Shown: one piece after another, positions 56,990 through 64,000 of the stretch
Layout of the letters: each line of letters opens with the position of its first letter
Position numbering within the stretch: position 1 is the stretch's first letter
DNA from: Craterilacuibacter sinensis
Lineage (GTDB): Bacteria > Pseudomonadota > Gammaproteobacteria > Burkholderiales > Chromobacteriaceae
Direction of reading: 5' to 3'
Assembly: GCF_009831765.1 (NCBI RefSeq)
Contig: NZ_WSSB01000006.1
Coordinates: 124,001 to 188,000, forward strand
Length of the DNA: 64,000 bases
The notes under the pieces: generated by a model
What the model was told of the DNA's origin: nothing
What the model saw: only the letters and a program-made list of their open reading frames with translations
The model's database searches: none
Position numbers and translations under genes: made by a program

Positions 56990-58105
56990 ATGCTTATTTC
57001 CCCCATTCAGGACATTATCGCCGACATCAAGGCCGGCAAAATGGTGGTATTGGCCGATGCCGAAGATCGCGAGAACGAGGGCGATCTGGTGATGGCGGCC
57101 GAGCACGTCACACCGGAAGCCATCAATTTCATGGCCAAGTTCGGCCGTGGCCTGATCTGCCTGACTCTGAGCGAAGCACGCTGCCAGCAACTCGAACTGC
57201 CGCTGATGGTCAGCAAAAATGGCGCACCTTTGGGTACCAATTTTACGGTGTCCATCGAAGCGGCGCGCGGCGTGACCACCGGCATCTCGGCCGCGGATCG
57301 TGCTCGCACGGTGCAGGCAGCCGTGGCGCGTGGCGCGGCGCCGTCCGATCTGGTGCAGCCCGGCCATATCTTCCCGCTTAAGGCCGTGAATGGGGGCGTG
57401 CTGGCGCGTGCCGGTCATACCGAAGCCGGTTGCGACCTGTCTGCACTGGCCGGCCTTGAGCCCGCCTCGGTGATCTGCGAGATCATGAACGACGACGGCA
57501 CCATGGCGCGCATGCCGGAACTGTTGGCTTTTGCCGCCGAGCATGGCCTTAAAGTGGGCACTATTGCCGATCTGATCAGCTACCGTAGCCGCACCGAGAG
57601 CCTGGTCGAGCGCGTGGGCGAGCGCGAGATCGTTACGCCGTTTGGCGAGTTTGCCATGCATGTGTTCCGCGACATCAGCAATGGCGACACCCATCTGGCG
57701 CTGGTCAAGGGCGACATTCGCAGTGATGAAGAAACGCTGGTGCGCGTGCACGAGCCTTTCTCGGTGATGGATATTCTCGATCCGCTGACCAGTCCGCACA
57801 GCTGGACGGTGCCGTTTGCGCTGGAAATGATGGAAGAAGAAGGGCGGGGCGTGATGATACTCTTGCACCGCAATGAAGACGGCAGTGAACTGCTGGCGCG
57901 TGCCTTGCCGGTAGCCGGTGAAAAAACGCCGCGTGCCAACTGGGACAGCAAGACCTTCGGCATCGGCGCGCAAATGCTCAAGGCGGTCGGCGTGGGCAAA
58001 ATGTGCCTGCTGGCGTCCCCGGTTAATCTGCCATCAATGGTCGGTTTCGATCTGGAAGTGACCGGATTCCGTCAACCTAAACACCTGACCGTAGAAATCG
58101 GTTAA
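56990..58105 (+). CDS. ribB: 3,4-dihydroxy-2-butanone-4-phosphate synthase with degenerate RibA domain (RibBX)
   Basis: 371 residues. The N-terminal half (1-205) is a full DHBP synthase: [18 protein letters not shown] and [15 protein letters not shown]. The C-terminal half has the outline of GTP cyclohydrolase II but lacks the zinc-binding Cys triad of RibA (expected SECLTG...LRCDCG; here [12 protein letters not shown] and no cysteines). It therefore should make only the butanone phosphate. This fused, inactive RibX domain is known in several proteobacteria. A separate functional RibA should exist elsewhere. Confidence 0.93.
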   Translation: MLISPIQDIIADIKAGKMVVLADAEDRENEGDLVMAAEHVTPEAINFMAKFGRGLICLTLSEARCQQLELPLMVSKNGAPLGTNFTVSIEAARGVTTGISAADRARTVQAAVARGAAPSDLVQPGHIFPLKAVNGGVLARAGHTEAGCDLSALAGLEPASVICEIMNDDGTMARMPELLAFAAEHGLKVGTIADLISYRSRTESLVERVGEREIVTPFGEFAMHVFRDISNGDTHLALVKGDIRSDEETLVRVHEPFSVMDILDPLTSPHSWTVPFALEMMEEEGRGVMILLHRNEDGSELLARALPVAGEKTPRANWDSKTFGIGAQMLKAVGVGKMCLLASPVNLPSMVGFDLEVTGFRQPKHLTVEIG

Positions 58106-58151
58106 AATCGCGCCCTTCCCGCGCAAAGCCCACCCATTACGGAGATCTGCC

Positions 58152-58619
58152 ATGCTGGACACCATCACTCGCATCGAACCTAATCTTGAGGGCAAGGGAC
58201 TGAAGATAGGCGTCGTGATGAGCCGCTTTAATCCGGATGTCTGTCATGGCCTGCGCGACGCGTGCCTGTCCGAACTGGGCTTGCTGGGCGTTGCGCCTGG
58301 CGATGTGCTGTATACCAGTGTGCCCGGCGCGCTGGAGATTCCGCTGGTACTGCAAACCATGGCAAAAAGCGGCCGCTTTGACGCGCTGATTGCGCTGGGT
58401 GCGGTGATACGCGGGGAAACCTACCATTTCGAACTCGTGTCCAACGAGTCCGGAGCCGCCGTGACACGTGTTGGCCTTGATGCCGGCGTGCCTGTTGCCA
58501 ATGCCGTTCTTACGACCGAAACCGACGAGCAGGCTGAAGTGCGCATGATAGAAAAAGGCCGCGATGCTGCTCGCGTGGCCGTGGAAATGGCCAATCTACA
58601 AAAAGCCTTGCGCGGCTGA
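58152..58619 (+). CDS. ribH: 6,7-dimethyl-8-ribityllumazine synthase
   Basis: 155 residues. Motifs: [20 protein letters not shown] (substrate binding) and [14 protein letters not shown] with the catalytic His. It condenses the RibB product with 5-amino-6-ribitylamino-uracil. It follows ribBX by 46 bases and precedes nusB, the widespread ribH-nusB order. Confidence 0.97.
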   Translation: MLDTITRIEPNLEGKGLKIGVVMSRFNPDVCHGLRDACLSELGLLGVAPGDVLYTSVPGALEIPLVLQTMAKSGRFDALIALGAVIRGETYHFELVSNESGAAVTRVGLDAGVPVANAVLTTETDEQAEVRMIEKGRDAARVAVEMANLQKALRG

Positions 58620-58655
58620 ATACCTGCCGTGCCCGTTCTTTACAAGGAATAACCG

Positions 58656-59105
58656 ATGAAAACCGCCCGCCGCCGCGCCCGCGAATTTGCCGTTCAGGGC
58701 ATTTACGAGTGGCATCTGAATCAGGAAAGCCCGGCTTCCCTGATTGAAAAGCATTTGCGCGAGAATGATTACTTCGTCAAGGCTGACGAAGCGCTGTTCC
58801 GCACCTTGTTGTACGGTGTGGTCAAAGACGCCAAGGAACTGGGTATTCTGGTCGACCGCTTTCACGAGCGCAGTGCCGAAGAAGTGAGCCCGGTCGAGCG
58901 CTCTGTGCTGCTGATGGCCGCGCTGGAGCTGACCCAGCATCCGGAAACGCCTTATCCTGTGATCATTAACGAAGCAATCGAAATCACCAAGACCTTTGGT
59001 GGTACCGATGGCCACAAGTTTGTCAATGGTGTACTGGACAATCTGGCCGCCGAAGTGCGCGCCGACGAGGTCGCCAGCCAGAAGTCGCGCCGCCGCGCCG
59101 ACTAA
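58656..59105 (+). CDS. nusB: Transcription antitermination protein NusB
   Basis: 149 residues, all-helical: ARRRAREFAVQGIYEW at the start, then PVERSVLLMAALEL and YPVIINEAIEITKTFGG. It binds boxA RNA with NusE (S10) in rRNA operon antitermination. It ends the rib operon, with a terminator just after. Confidence 0.97.
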   Translation: MKTARRRAREFAVQGIYEWHLNQESPASLIEKHLRENDYFVKADEALFRTLLYGVVKDAKELGILVDRFHERSAEEVSPVERSVLLMAALELTQHPETPYPVIINEAIEITKTFGGTDGHKFVNGVLDNLAAEVRADEVASQKSRRRAD

Positions 59106-59126
59106 GCAATCAGGCCTGCCTGACTG

Positions 59127-59150
59127 ACACCCGCTGCGGCGGGTGTTTTT
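59127..59150 (+). terminator. Rho-independent terminator of nusB
   Basis: ACACCCGC (59127-59134) / GCGGGTGT (59139-59146), 4-base loop, then a T run. Confidence 0.85.
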
Positions 59151-59176
59151 GCGTCTGCCAGTTGCCGAAGGGACAT

Positions 59177-60127
59177 ATGAACGAATTCGAATTGATACGC
59201 CGCCATTTTACCCGTGCAACACCTCAGGCTGTGCTGGGCGTGGGCGACGATGCCGCCATTATCCAGGTGGCGCCCGGTTGTGCTTTGCATGTTTCGGTCG
59301 ATATGCTGGTGCAGGGGCGGCACTTCTTTGCCGATGTTGATCCGGTAAGTCTGGGGCACAAGGCACTGGCGGTGAATCTGTCCGATATGGCGGCCATGGG
59401 TGCCGCACCGCGCTGGGCATTGCTGGCGCTGGCCTTGCCGCAAGTCGATGAGGCGTGGGCGGCCGGCTTTGCCCGCGGTTTCTTTGATCTGGCGGCGCGT
59501 TTCGGTGTTGAGCTGGTCGGTGGAGACACCACCTGCGGCCCTTTGACCTTGTCGGTGACTATCATGGGCGAGGCGCCACAGGGTATGGCACTGCGCCGCT
59601 CGGGCGCGCAACCGGGTGACGATATCTGGGTGAGTGGCCGGCTGGGTGAGGCCGCGCTGGCGCTGGCTTGCCGGCTGGGACGGGTAAAAGATGTACCTCA
59701 GGATGTCCTAGATGAGTGCCTGCTGCGTCTGGAGCGGCCCGAACCGCGGGTAGGGCTGGGTCTGGCGCTACGCACGGTCGCGCATGCGGCGCTGGATGTC
59801 TCCGACGGCTTGATGGGCGATCTGGAGCATATCCTCGCGGCCTCGGGGGTGGGGGGCGAAATCGAACTGGAAGCCCTGCCGACCCACCCTTGGCTTGCGG
59901 CGCGCCGTGGCGAGCATGCGGCGCTGATTGCCGCCGGTGGGGACGATTACGAATTGTGCTTTACTGCGCCAGCCAGCGCCCGTGAGGCGCTGGCTGGTAT
60001 CGCCGCGCAGTGTGATGTAGCGCTTAGCCGTATCGGGCGCATTAAGGCAGGCAGCGGCACTTGCTTGCTGGACAAGGACGGGCGCGCGTTCCCGCTCGAC
60101 AAAAAGGGGTATGACCATTTTGCGTAA
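59177..60127 (+). CDS. thiL: Thiamine-monophosphate kinase
   Basis: 316 residues from the ATG at 59177 preceded by AAGGGA (a TTG at 59162 is disfavoured). The AIR-synthase-like fold shows GVGDDAAII, VDMLVQGRHFF, NLSDMAAMGAAPRW, GGDTT and the late GGDDYELCFT. It phosphorylates thiamine monophosphate to the diphosphate cofactor. The gene overlaps pgpA by 17 bases, the common thiL-pgpA pair after nusB. Confidence 0.97.
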   Translation: MNEFELIRRHFTRATPQAVLGVGDDAAIIQVAPGCALHVSVDMLVQGRHFFADVDPVSLGHKALAVNLSDMAAMGAAPRWALLALALPQVDEAWAAGFARGFFDLAARFGVELVGGDTTCGPLTLSVTIMGEAPQGMALRRSGAQPGDDIWVSGRLGEAALALACRLGRVKDVPQDVLDECLLRLERPEPRVGLGLALRTVAHAALDVSDGLMGDLEHILAASGVGGEIELEALPTHPWLAARRGEHAALIAAGGDDYELCFTAPASAREALAGIAAQCDVALSRIGRIKAGSGTCLLDKDGRAFPLDKKGYDHFA

Positions 60128-60605
60128 ACCTGACTGGGCTTTTGTTTGCTCGCATCCGGCACATTTTCTGGCTTTCGGCTTTGGTTCCGGCCTTGCCGCC
60201 AAGGCACCGGGCACCTGGGGGACGCTGGTTGCCTTGCCGCTATATGCACTGCTGCTCGCGCTGGGCCTGGGTAGCATGCAGATCGCCTGGCTGTGCCTGC
60301 CCCTGTTCCTCGTCGGCATCCCGATTTGCGGCCTGACCGGGCGCGCTTTGGGGGTGAGCGACTATGGCGGCATTGTGTGGGACGAAATCGTTGCCATGCT
60401 GCTGGTACTGGCCTTTGCACCGGCGACGCCGGCTGGCTGGTTGCTGGCCTTCGTGCTGTTTCGCCTGTTCGATATTGTCAAACCCTGGCCGATACGCTGG
60501 TTTGACCGGCGCATTCATGGCGGCTTCGGCGTGATGGCCGATGATTTGATCGCCGCCTTGTTTGCCATGCTGGTGCAGGCGATGGCATGGCAGTTCTTGC
60601 TGTAA
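60111..60605 (+). CDS. pgpA: Phosphatidylglycerophosphatase A
   Basis: 164 residues with about three or four membrane helices. Family motifs: FGSGLAAKAPGTWGTL, a central VWDEIVAML, and FRLFDIVKPWPIRWFDR. It dephosphorylates phosphatidylglycerol phosphate at the inner membrane. Partners and order as in other proteobacteria. Confidence 0.95.
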   Translation: MTILRKPDWAFVCSHPAHFLAFGFGSGLAAKAPGTWGTLVALPLYALLLALGLGSMQIAWLCLPLFLVGIPICGLTGRALGVSDYGGIVWDEIVAMLLVLAFAPATPAGWLLAFVLFRLFDIVKPWPIRWFDRRIHGGFGVMADDLIAALFAMLVQAMAWQFLL

Positions 60606-60689
60606 TTTGCGCTTTCGCGTAAGCCAGGCAGGGGCAGGGGGCAGTTTTAGCAGCTACAACATGAGAGTCTTTTATGGGAATCTTGTTTG

Positions 60690-61703
60690 ATGAAACTGCC
60701 TGCCAGCTTGCGTCCGATCCGGGCCGATATCGTGCGCGGCGTGCTGTTTATGCTGGGCATGGGTTTGCCGGTATGGGCCGGCATTGTGCTTGAACAACCG
60801 GTATTGGGGGCTTTCGCTTCGCTGGGGGCGATGCTTGCCTTGTCGCTGGACCCGCGGCGCAGTATGGCAACGCGTATTCCCAGTATTATGCTGGGCACGC
60901 TGCTAGTGGTTGCGGCGGCCGCGCTGGGCCTTGTGATTGCCGGCAACCGGCCGCTGGCTTTGGCCGGACTGTTTGTCATCAGCTGGCTGGCGGGCCTGCC
61001 CCGGCCTGATCATGCTTATTTAAGTCTGCTGGGAAAATACGCCGCTTCAGCGCTGGTGCTGGCCGAGATGGGCTTCCCGGCGACTGTGCCCATCGGTGCG
61101 GCTTATGTGGCCGGTGCCATGCTGGGCTTGGCTTTGAGTCTGATGCAGGCGTACCTGGTCGCCAGCGTCGAGCCGGGTAGCAGTCCGTGGGATGAAATGA
61201 ATGCCGTTATTTCCGGCGACAGCAACGGCCCGCTTTACGGTCTGACCCTGCCGCTGACCATCTTGCTGGCAACCTGGTCGGCGGTGAAGCTGGGGGTGGT
61301 TGAGGCCGGCTGGGTCGGCCTGACTGTGTTGTTTGTGATGCATGTGGATGACGCACAGGCGTGGCGACGGATCTGGCAGCGTGTGGCAGGCACCTTGCTT
61401 GGTGTGGTGCTGGCGGCGTTGCTGCTGACTTGGGTGGGGTCGCCGCTCGGGCTGGTTTTGCTGATAGCCTTGCTGGCGGCGGCTTATCCTATGGCGCTCA
61501 GGCGCAATTATCTGGCTTTCAGCCTGGTGGTGACGGCACTGGTGTTGCTGGTGATCGATGTGGTCAAACTTGAGTCGGGCGGGGATGCCGGTTTGCTGGG
61601 CTGGCGTTTTGTCGACACCTTGTTGGGGTGTGCCTGGGTGGCGCTGGCCCTGTTTTGCATGCGCGCCTTGCGCCGCTTTTGGCCTGCACGCAGGGGGTGT
61701 TAG
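60690..61703 (+). CDS. FUSC-family-like membrane protein
   Basis: 337 residues, about ten hydrophobic helices in two sets of five, separated by a cytoplasmic stretch near residues 165-180 (EPGSSPWDEMNAVISGD). This layout matches the fusaric acid resistance / aromatic acid exporter family (FUSC), but the usual large cytoplasmic domain is missing. ATG at 60690 is chosen over the TTG one codon earlier. The exported substrate is unknown. Confidence 0.75.
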   Translation: MKLPASLRPIRADIVRGVLFMLGMGLPVWAGIVLEQPVLGAFASLGAMLALSLDPRRSMATRIPSIMLGTLLVVAAAALGLVIAGNRPLALAGLFVISWLAGLPRPDHAYLSLLGKYAASALVLAEMGFPATVPIGAAYVAGAMLGLALSLMQAYLVASVEPGSSPWDEMNAVISGDSNGPLYGLTLPLTILLATWSAVKLGVVEAGWVGLTVLFVMHVDDAQAWRRIWQRVAGTLLGVVLAALLLTWVGSPLGLVLLIALLAAAYPMALRRNYLAFSLVVTALVLLVIDVVKLESGGDAGLLGWRFVDTLLGCAWVALALFCMRALRRFWPARRGC

Positions 61704-61784
61704 GTTTAAGGTTTTACGTTGCCATGGCGAGTGGCGGGCTTTGTGGTATCCTTGCGCCCCTCTTGTGACCCGTCACCGTTATTC

Positions 61785-62141
61785 ATGAAAGACCCTTGCG
61801 ACCACTACACCTTTGATCTCATTGGTGGCGTGCAGAAAAAACCCGGCCGAAAACCGCTGGGTGCGAAAGCGATGACGGTTGCCGAGCGCAAGCGGCGTAG
61901 TCGCGAGCTCCGGCGCAAGCGTCTGCAAGAGCAGTCGGTCACGGTCGAGTTGTCGCGCGATGCGCAAAAGTCGCTGGAAAAGATGATCGAATGGTGGGGC
62001 GTGAGCAAGAAAGAGGCGATCAATCGTGCCTTGCAAATTGCCTGCGCCTCGCAAACCGGCCGCACCGGCATGCTGTTCGATTTCGATCCTGCCTTCCTGG
62101 CGCCGCCAGCACCGGTCAAAAAGAAAAAAACCACGGCCTGA
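61785..62141 (+). CDS. Putative ribbon-helix-helix DNA-binding protein
   Basis: 118 residues. A basic AT-hook-like segment (KKPGRKPLGAKAM) and a positively charged helix (ERKRRSRELRRKRL) come before a short RHH-type pattern SVTVELSRDAQKSLEKMIEWWGVSKKEAINRAL. The tail is FDFDPAFLAPPAPVKKKKTT. I do not recognise a named family. It is convergent with the tyrosine recombinase gene, 15 bases away. It could be a small regulator of chromosomal or mobile origin. Confidence 0.6.
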   Translation: MKDPCDHYTFDLIGGVQKKPGRKPLGAKAMTVAERKRRSRELRRKRLQEQSVTVELSRDAQKSLEKMIEWWGVSKKEAINRALQIACASQTGRTGMLFDFDPAFLAPPAPVKKKKTTA

Positions 62142-62156
62142 GTGCCTGTCGCCGCC

Positions 62157-63233
62157 TTATTCCTCCGTGGTGCTATTAAAAGCGTGCAGCTTGCTAGCCT
62201 CATGTCGCGCATCATGCTCGCTATGCAGATAACGCCTCGTTGTCTGGATGCTGGCGTGACGCAAATTCTGGCTGACCATCAACAGGCTTACGCCGGCGTC
62301 GAGCTGGTGACTGGCCGAGGTGTGACGCAGCCAGTGGCAACTGGCTTTGCGCAGACTAAGCCGCGATTCTTCGTCGTGGCAGCAGGCCTCGGCACGGCGG
62401 AATACTTCCTTGCATATCAGGTAAATCGCCTTGTCGCCCAGTGGCTTGAGTGTGCTCAAGCGGCAAACGAGCGGCGTTGCTTCAGCCGGGTGGATCGATC
62501 CGCCCAAGCCAAGGCTTAAGCGGTAGCTCGCCAGTGCATCCATTAGTTCGCTATTGAGCGGCACTTCCGCCAGTACGCCACCCTTGCCGTGAATGCGCCA
62601 CCAATGGCGGCTGCGGCGGCTGAAAATATCCCCCATCACGGCACCCGCCACTTCGCTGCGCCGCGCGCCGGTCAGATAAAGCAAGGTGATCAGCCAGCGC
62701 GTGCGCGCTGCATGGGCGCGCTCTTTGGCTGTTGCTTCGGGTAGTTGCGCCAGTGCCTGATGCACGGCCTGCCATGCGCCGGCATCGAGAAAACGCTCGA
62801 AGGGCAAGCTGTCTTGCTTGGAGCGGCGTGACTTGACCAGGGCGAACGGGTTGCCTGACAGATAGCCTGCGTCTCCCAGGTAACGATACAGTGCTGCCAG
62901 TATGGTCAGGGCATGGCGGATGCTGGATGGCGACAGCGGGCCGGCAAAAGGCTTCCACTCAGGGTGGCTGCGCGGGCGGCTGGGGCCGACCCAGTTGTTG
63001 CCCGGTTGTGCCAGAAAGCGCTGGTAGTCATGAACATCTTCACGCTTAAGGCTGGCCAGATTCTGTTGGCGGGTGCCGAGCCACAGCAAAAAACGCTCTG
63101 ACTCCTTGCGATAGCCTGACAGCGTATGTGGCCGGTCGGCGTGTTCGGACAGCCAGGCGAGTACGGCATGTTCGTCGCTTTGGGCGCGAATTAATAAAGC
63201 AGGAGCGGGGGCTTGGGCAAGAGGACTTAGCAT
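62157..63233 (-). CDS. Orphan tyrosine recombinase (XerC/phage-integrase type)
   Basis: 358 residues with the full catalytic set: R191 (LTGARRSEV), K217 (HGKGG), H300 and R303 (CHWLRHTS), H326 (LRHASIQ) and Y335 (TTRRYLH). The N-terminal core-binding domain (residues 20-120) has SAM-like helices. It is longer than XerC/XerD (about 300), with inserts near residues 80-100 and 205-265. No phage genes, cassettes or xer-like context lie next to it, so its substrate is unknown. Confidence 0.9.
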   Translation of the reverse strand: MLSPLAQAPAPALLIRAQSDEHAVLAWLSEHADRPHTLSGYRKESERFLLWLGTRQQNLASLKREDVHDYQRFLAQPGNNWVGPSRPRSHPEWKPFAGPLSPSSIRHALTILAALYRYLGDAGYLSGNPFALVKSRRSKQDSLPFERFLDAGAWQAVHQALAQLPEATAKERAHAARTRWLITLLYLTGARRSEVAGAVMGDIFSRRSRHWWRIHGKGGVLAEVPLNSELMDALASYRLSLGLGGSIHPAEATPLVCRLSTLKPLGDKAIYLICKEVFRRAEACCHDEESRLSLRKASCHWLRHTSASHQLDAGVSLLMVSQNLRHASIQTTRRYLHSEHDARHEASKLHAFNSTTEE

Positions 63234-63348
63234 GGGGTTGAAAGTATACCCGCGTATTGCATTGGCTACCTTGTTAGTGGGGTGCTAATGCAGTAAAGCT
63301 ATTTCTCATATAAAATATATCAATCACATAATAGGTAGTGGTTTAATC

Positions 63349-64000
63349 ATGCTCCAGCATCTGGCTATCCGGCACAAGTTGTTACTGCTTTTGCTCCCGC
63401 CTGTATTTGCCGCACTGGCTTTGACCGGCTATTTGTTTGCCGATCGCTACCAGATGCTGCAAGAGTATGAGGTGGCGCATGAGTTGACTGTAATTTCGGG
63501 CGAGGCCAGCCAGCTAGTGCATGCTTTGCAGGTAGAGCGCGGTTTGACGAATGGCTTTTTGTCCGGATCCGGTGCCCCGTCCGCTGCGCTTTTGGAGGCG
63601 CGCGGCGCATCCGATCAGGCACTGACCCGTTTTGTGGGGGCTGCCGAAGCATTAAATGATACCGAACTGACGTCACAGTTAACGCCCCTCGTCGCCAGTT
63701 TGCAGGGTATTGCACCGGCGCGCGTCGCCATCAATGCCCGCAGTGTGGCGCCGCCGCAGGTTTTTGCGGCCTATAGCCAGCACATTGATCAATTGATCTC
63801 TCTGGTGTCCGGCGTGGTTGAGGGTAGCCGTGACAACGAATTAGTGCATTCCGGTATGGCTCTGTTGTCTTTGCTTAACGAAAAAGAGTCTGCCGGGCGC
63901 GAGCGCGGTTATGTGAATGGCTTGCTCTCTGGCGGAAGCATGACCCTGGCCGAACAGGCTAAAGTCGTAGCTCTGGGGGCGAGCCAGCAAAGCTATGCTC
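63349..64000 (+). CDS. NIT-domain transmembrane receptor (probable MCP), 5' part
   Basis: An open frame from the ATG at 63349 runs off the window edge after 217 codons. Residues 10-33 are a membrane helix (HKLLLLLLPPVFAALALTGYLF). The periplasmic part carries nitrate/nitrite-sensing NIT-domain features, QVERGLTNGFLSGSG and EKESAGRERGYVNGLLSGG. Such domains feed methyl-accepting chemotaxis proteins, histidine kinases or GGDEF proteins; the type is decided by the missing C-terminus. An AT-rich region lies upstream. Confidence 0.8.
   Translation, partial: MLQHLAIRHKLLLLLLPPVFAALALTGYLFADRYQMLQEYEVAHELTVISGEASQLVHALQVERGLTNGFLSGSGAPSAALLEARGASDQALTRFVGAAEALNDTELTSQLTPLVASLQGIAPARVAINARSVAPPQVFAAYSQHIDQLISLVSGVVEGSRDNELVHSGMALLSLLNEKESAGRERGYVNGLLSGGSMTLAEQAKVVALGASQQSYA

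Overview
The window is a stretch of GC-rich bacterial chromosome, roughly 60% GC by eye, with housekeeping genes packed on both strands. The gene content points to a betaproteobacterium, most likely Neisseriales (Chromobacteriaceae-like). The pointers are bamD/comL divergent from rluD, a ybeD-lipB-lipA run, a large single-chain PurL, a RibB fused to a degenerate RibA domain, and the trkA-trkH-slt-NDUFA9-cca order. The taxon is an inference from these traits; no database was searched. No rRNA, tRNA or CRISPR array was seen. One tmRNA gene (ssrA) is clear.

Layout, part 1 (0-34 kb). After a hairpin-rich non-coding start come a small exported protein, sbcD-sbcC (DNA end processing), a Rof-like Rho antagonist, pgeF-rluD, bamD, a quinone-oxidoreductase-like MDR enzyme, PII and purL. 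Next is a globin-coupled GGDEF/EAL protein. From about 16.7 to 21.0 kb lies a low-GC accessory segment. It holds a frameshifted DASS transporter remnant, a transposase-like scrap, an AT-rich gap, a gene for three tandem RidA domains, and a P4-type integrase abutting the 3' end of ssrA. Core genes then resume: a HAD phosphatase, ilvA, a D-Ala-D-Ala carboxypeptidase, ybeD-lipB-lipA, an acyltransferase, a YfbR-like HD phosphohydrolase, pepT, a nucleoside hydrolase, dbpA, a MATE exporter and a TSUP permease.

Layout, part 2 (34-64 kb). A minus-strand cluster at 34.7-40.9 kb encodes a glutamine-synthetase-like ligase, an aldehyde dehydrogenase, an iron alcohol dehydrogenase, a PuuD-like gamma-glutamyl hydrolase and an APC permease. 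It is divergent from an RpiR-type regulator. It looks like a gamma-glutamylation pathway for an amino alcohol, with an alcohol dehydrogenase where the polyamine route has the PuuB oxidase. Then follow a MOSC protein, the cca-NDUFA9-slt-trkH-trkA operon (minus strand), a DsbA-like thiol protein, a purine-type NCS2 permease divergent from ppnP, a TetR regulator, an MscS-like channel and prfC. On the plus strand come ribE-DUF71-ribBX-ribH-nusB, then thiL-pgpA. The window ends with a FUSC-type membrane protein, a basic putative ribbon-helix-helix protein, an orphan tyrosine recombinase, and the first 217 codons of a NIT-domain receptor cut by the window edge.

Most interesting points: (1) the single-chain triple RidA protein, whose three domains have lost different active-site residues, sitting in a mobile context at ssrA; (2) the candidate gamma-glutamyl amino-alcohol catabolic cluster; (3) a globin-GAF-GGDEF(degenerate)-EAL protein; (4) a perfect hairpin that would enclose the rluD ribosome-binding site and start codon; (5) a nested palindromic element at the left edge.
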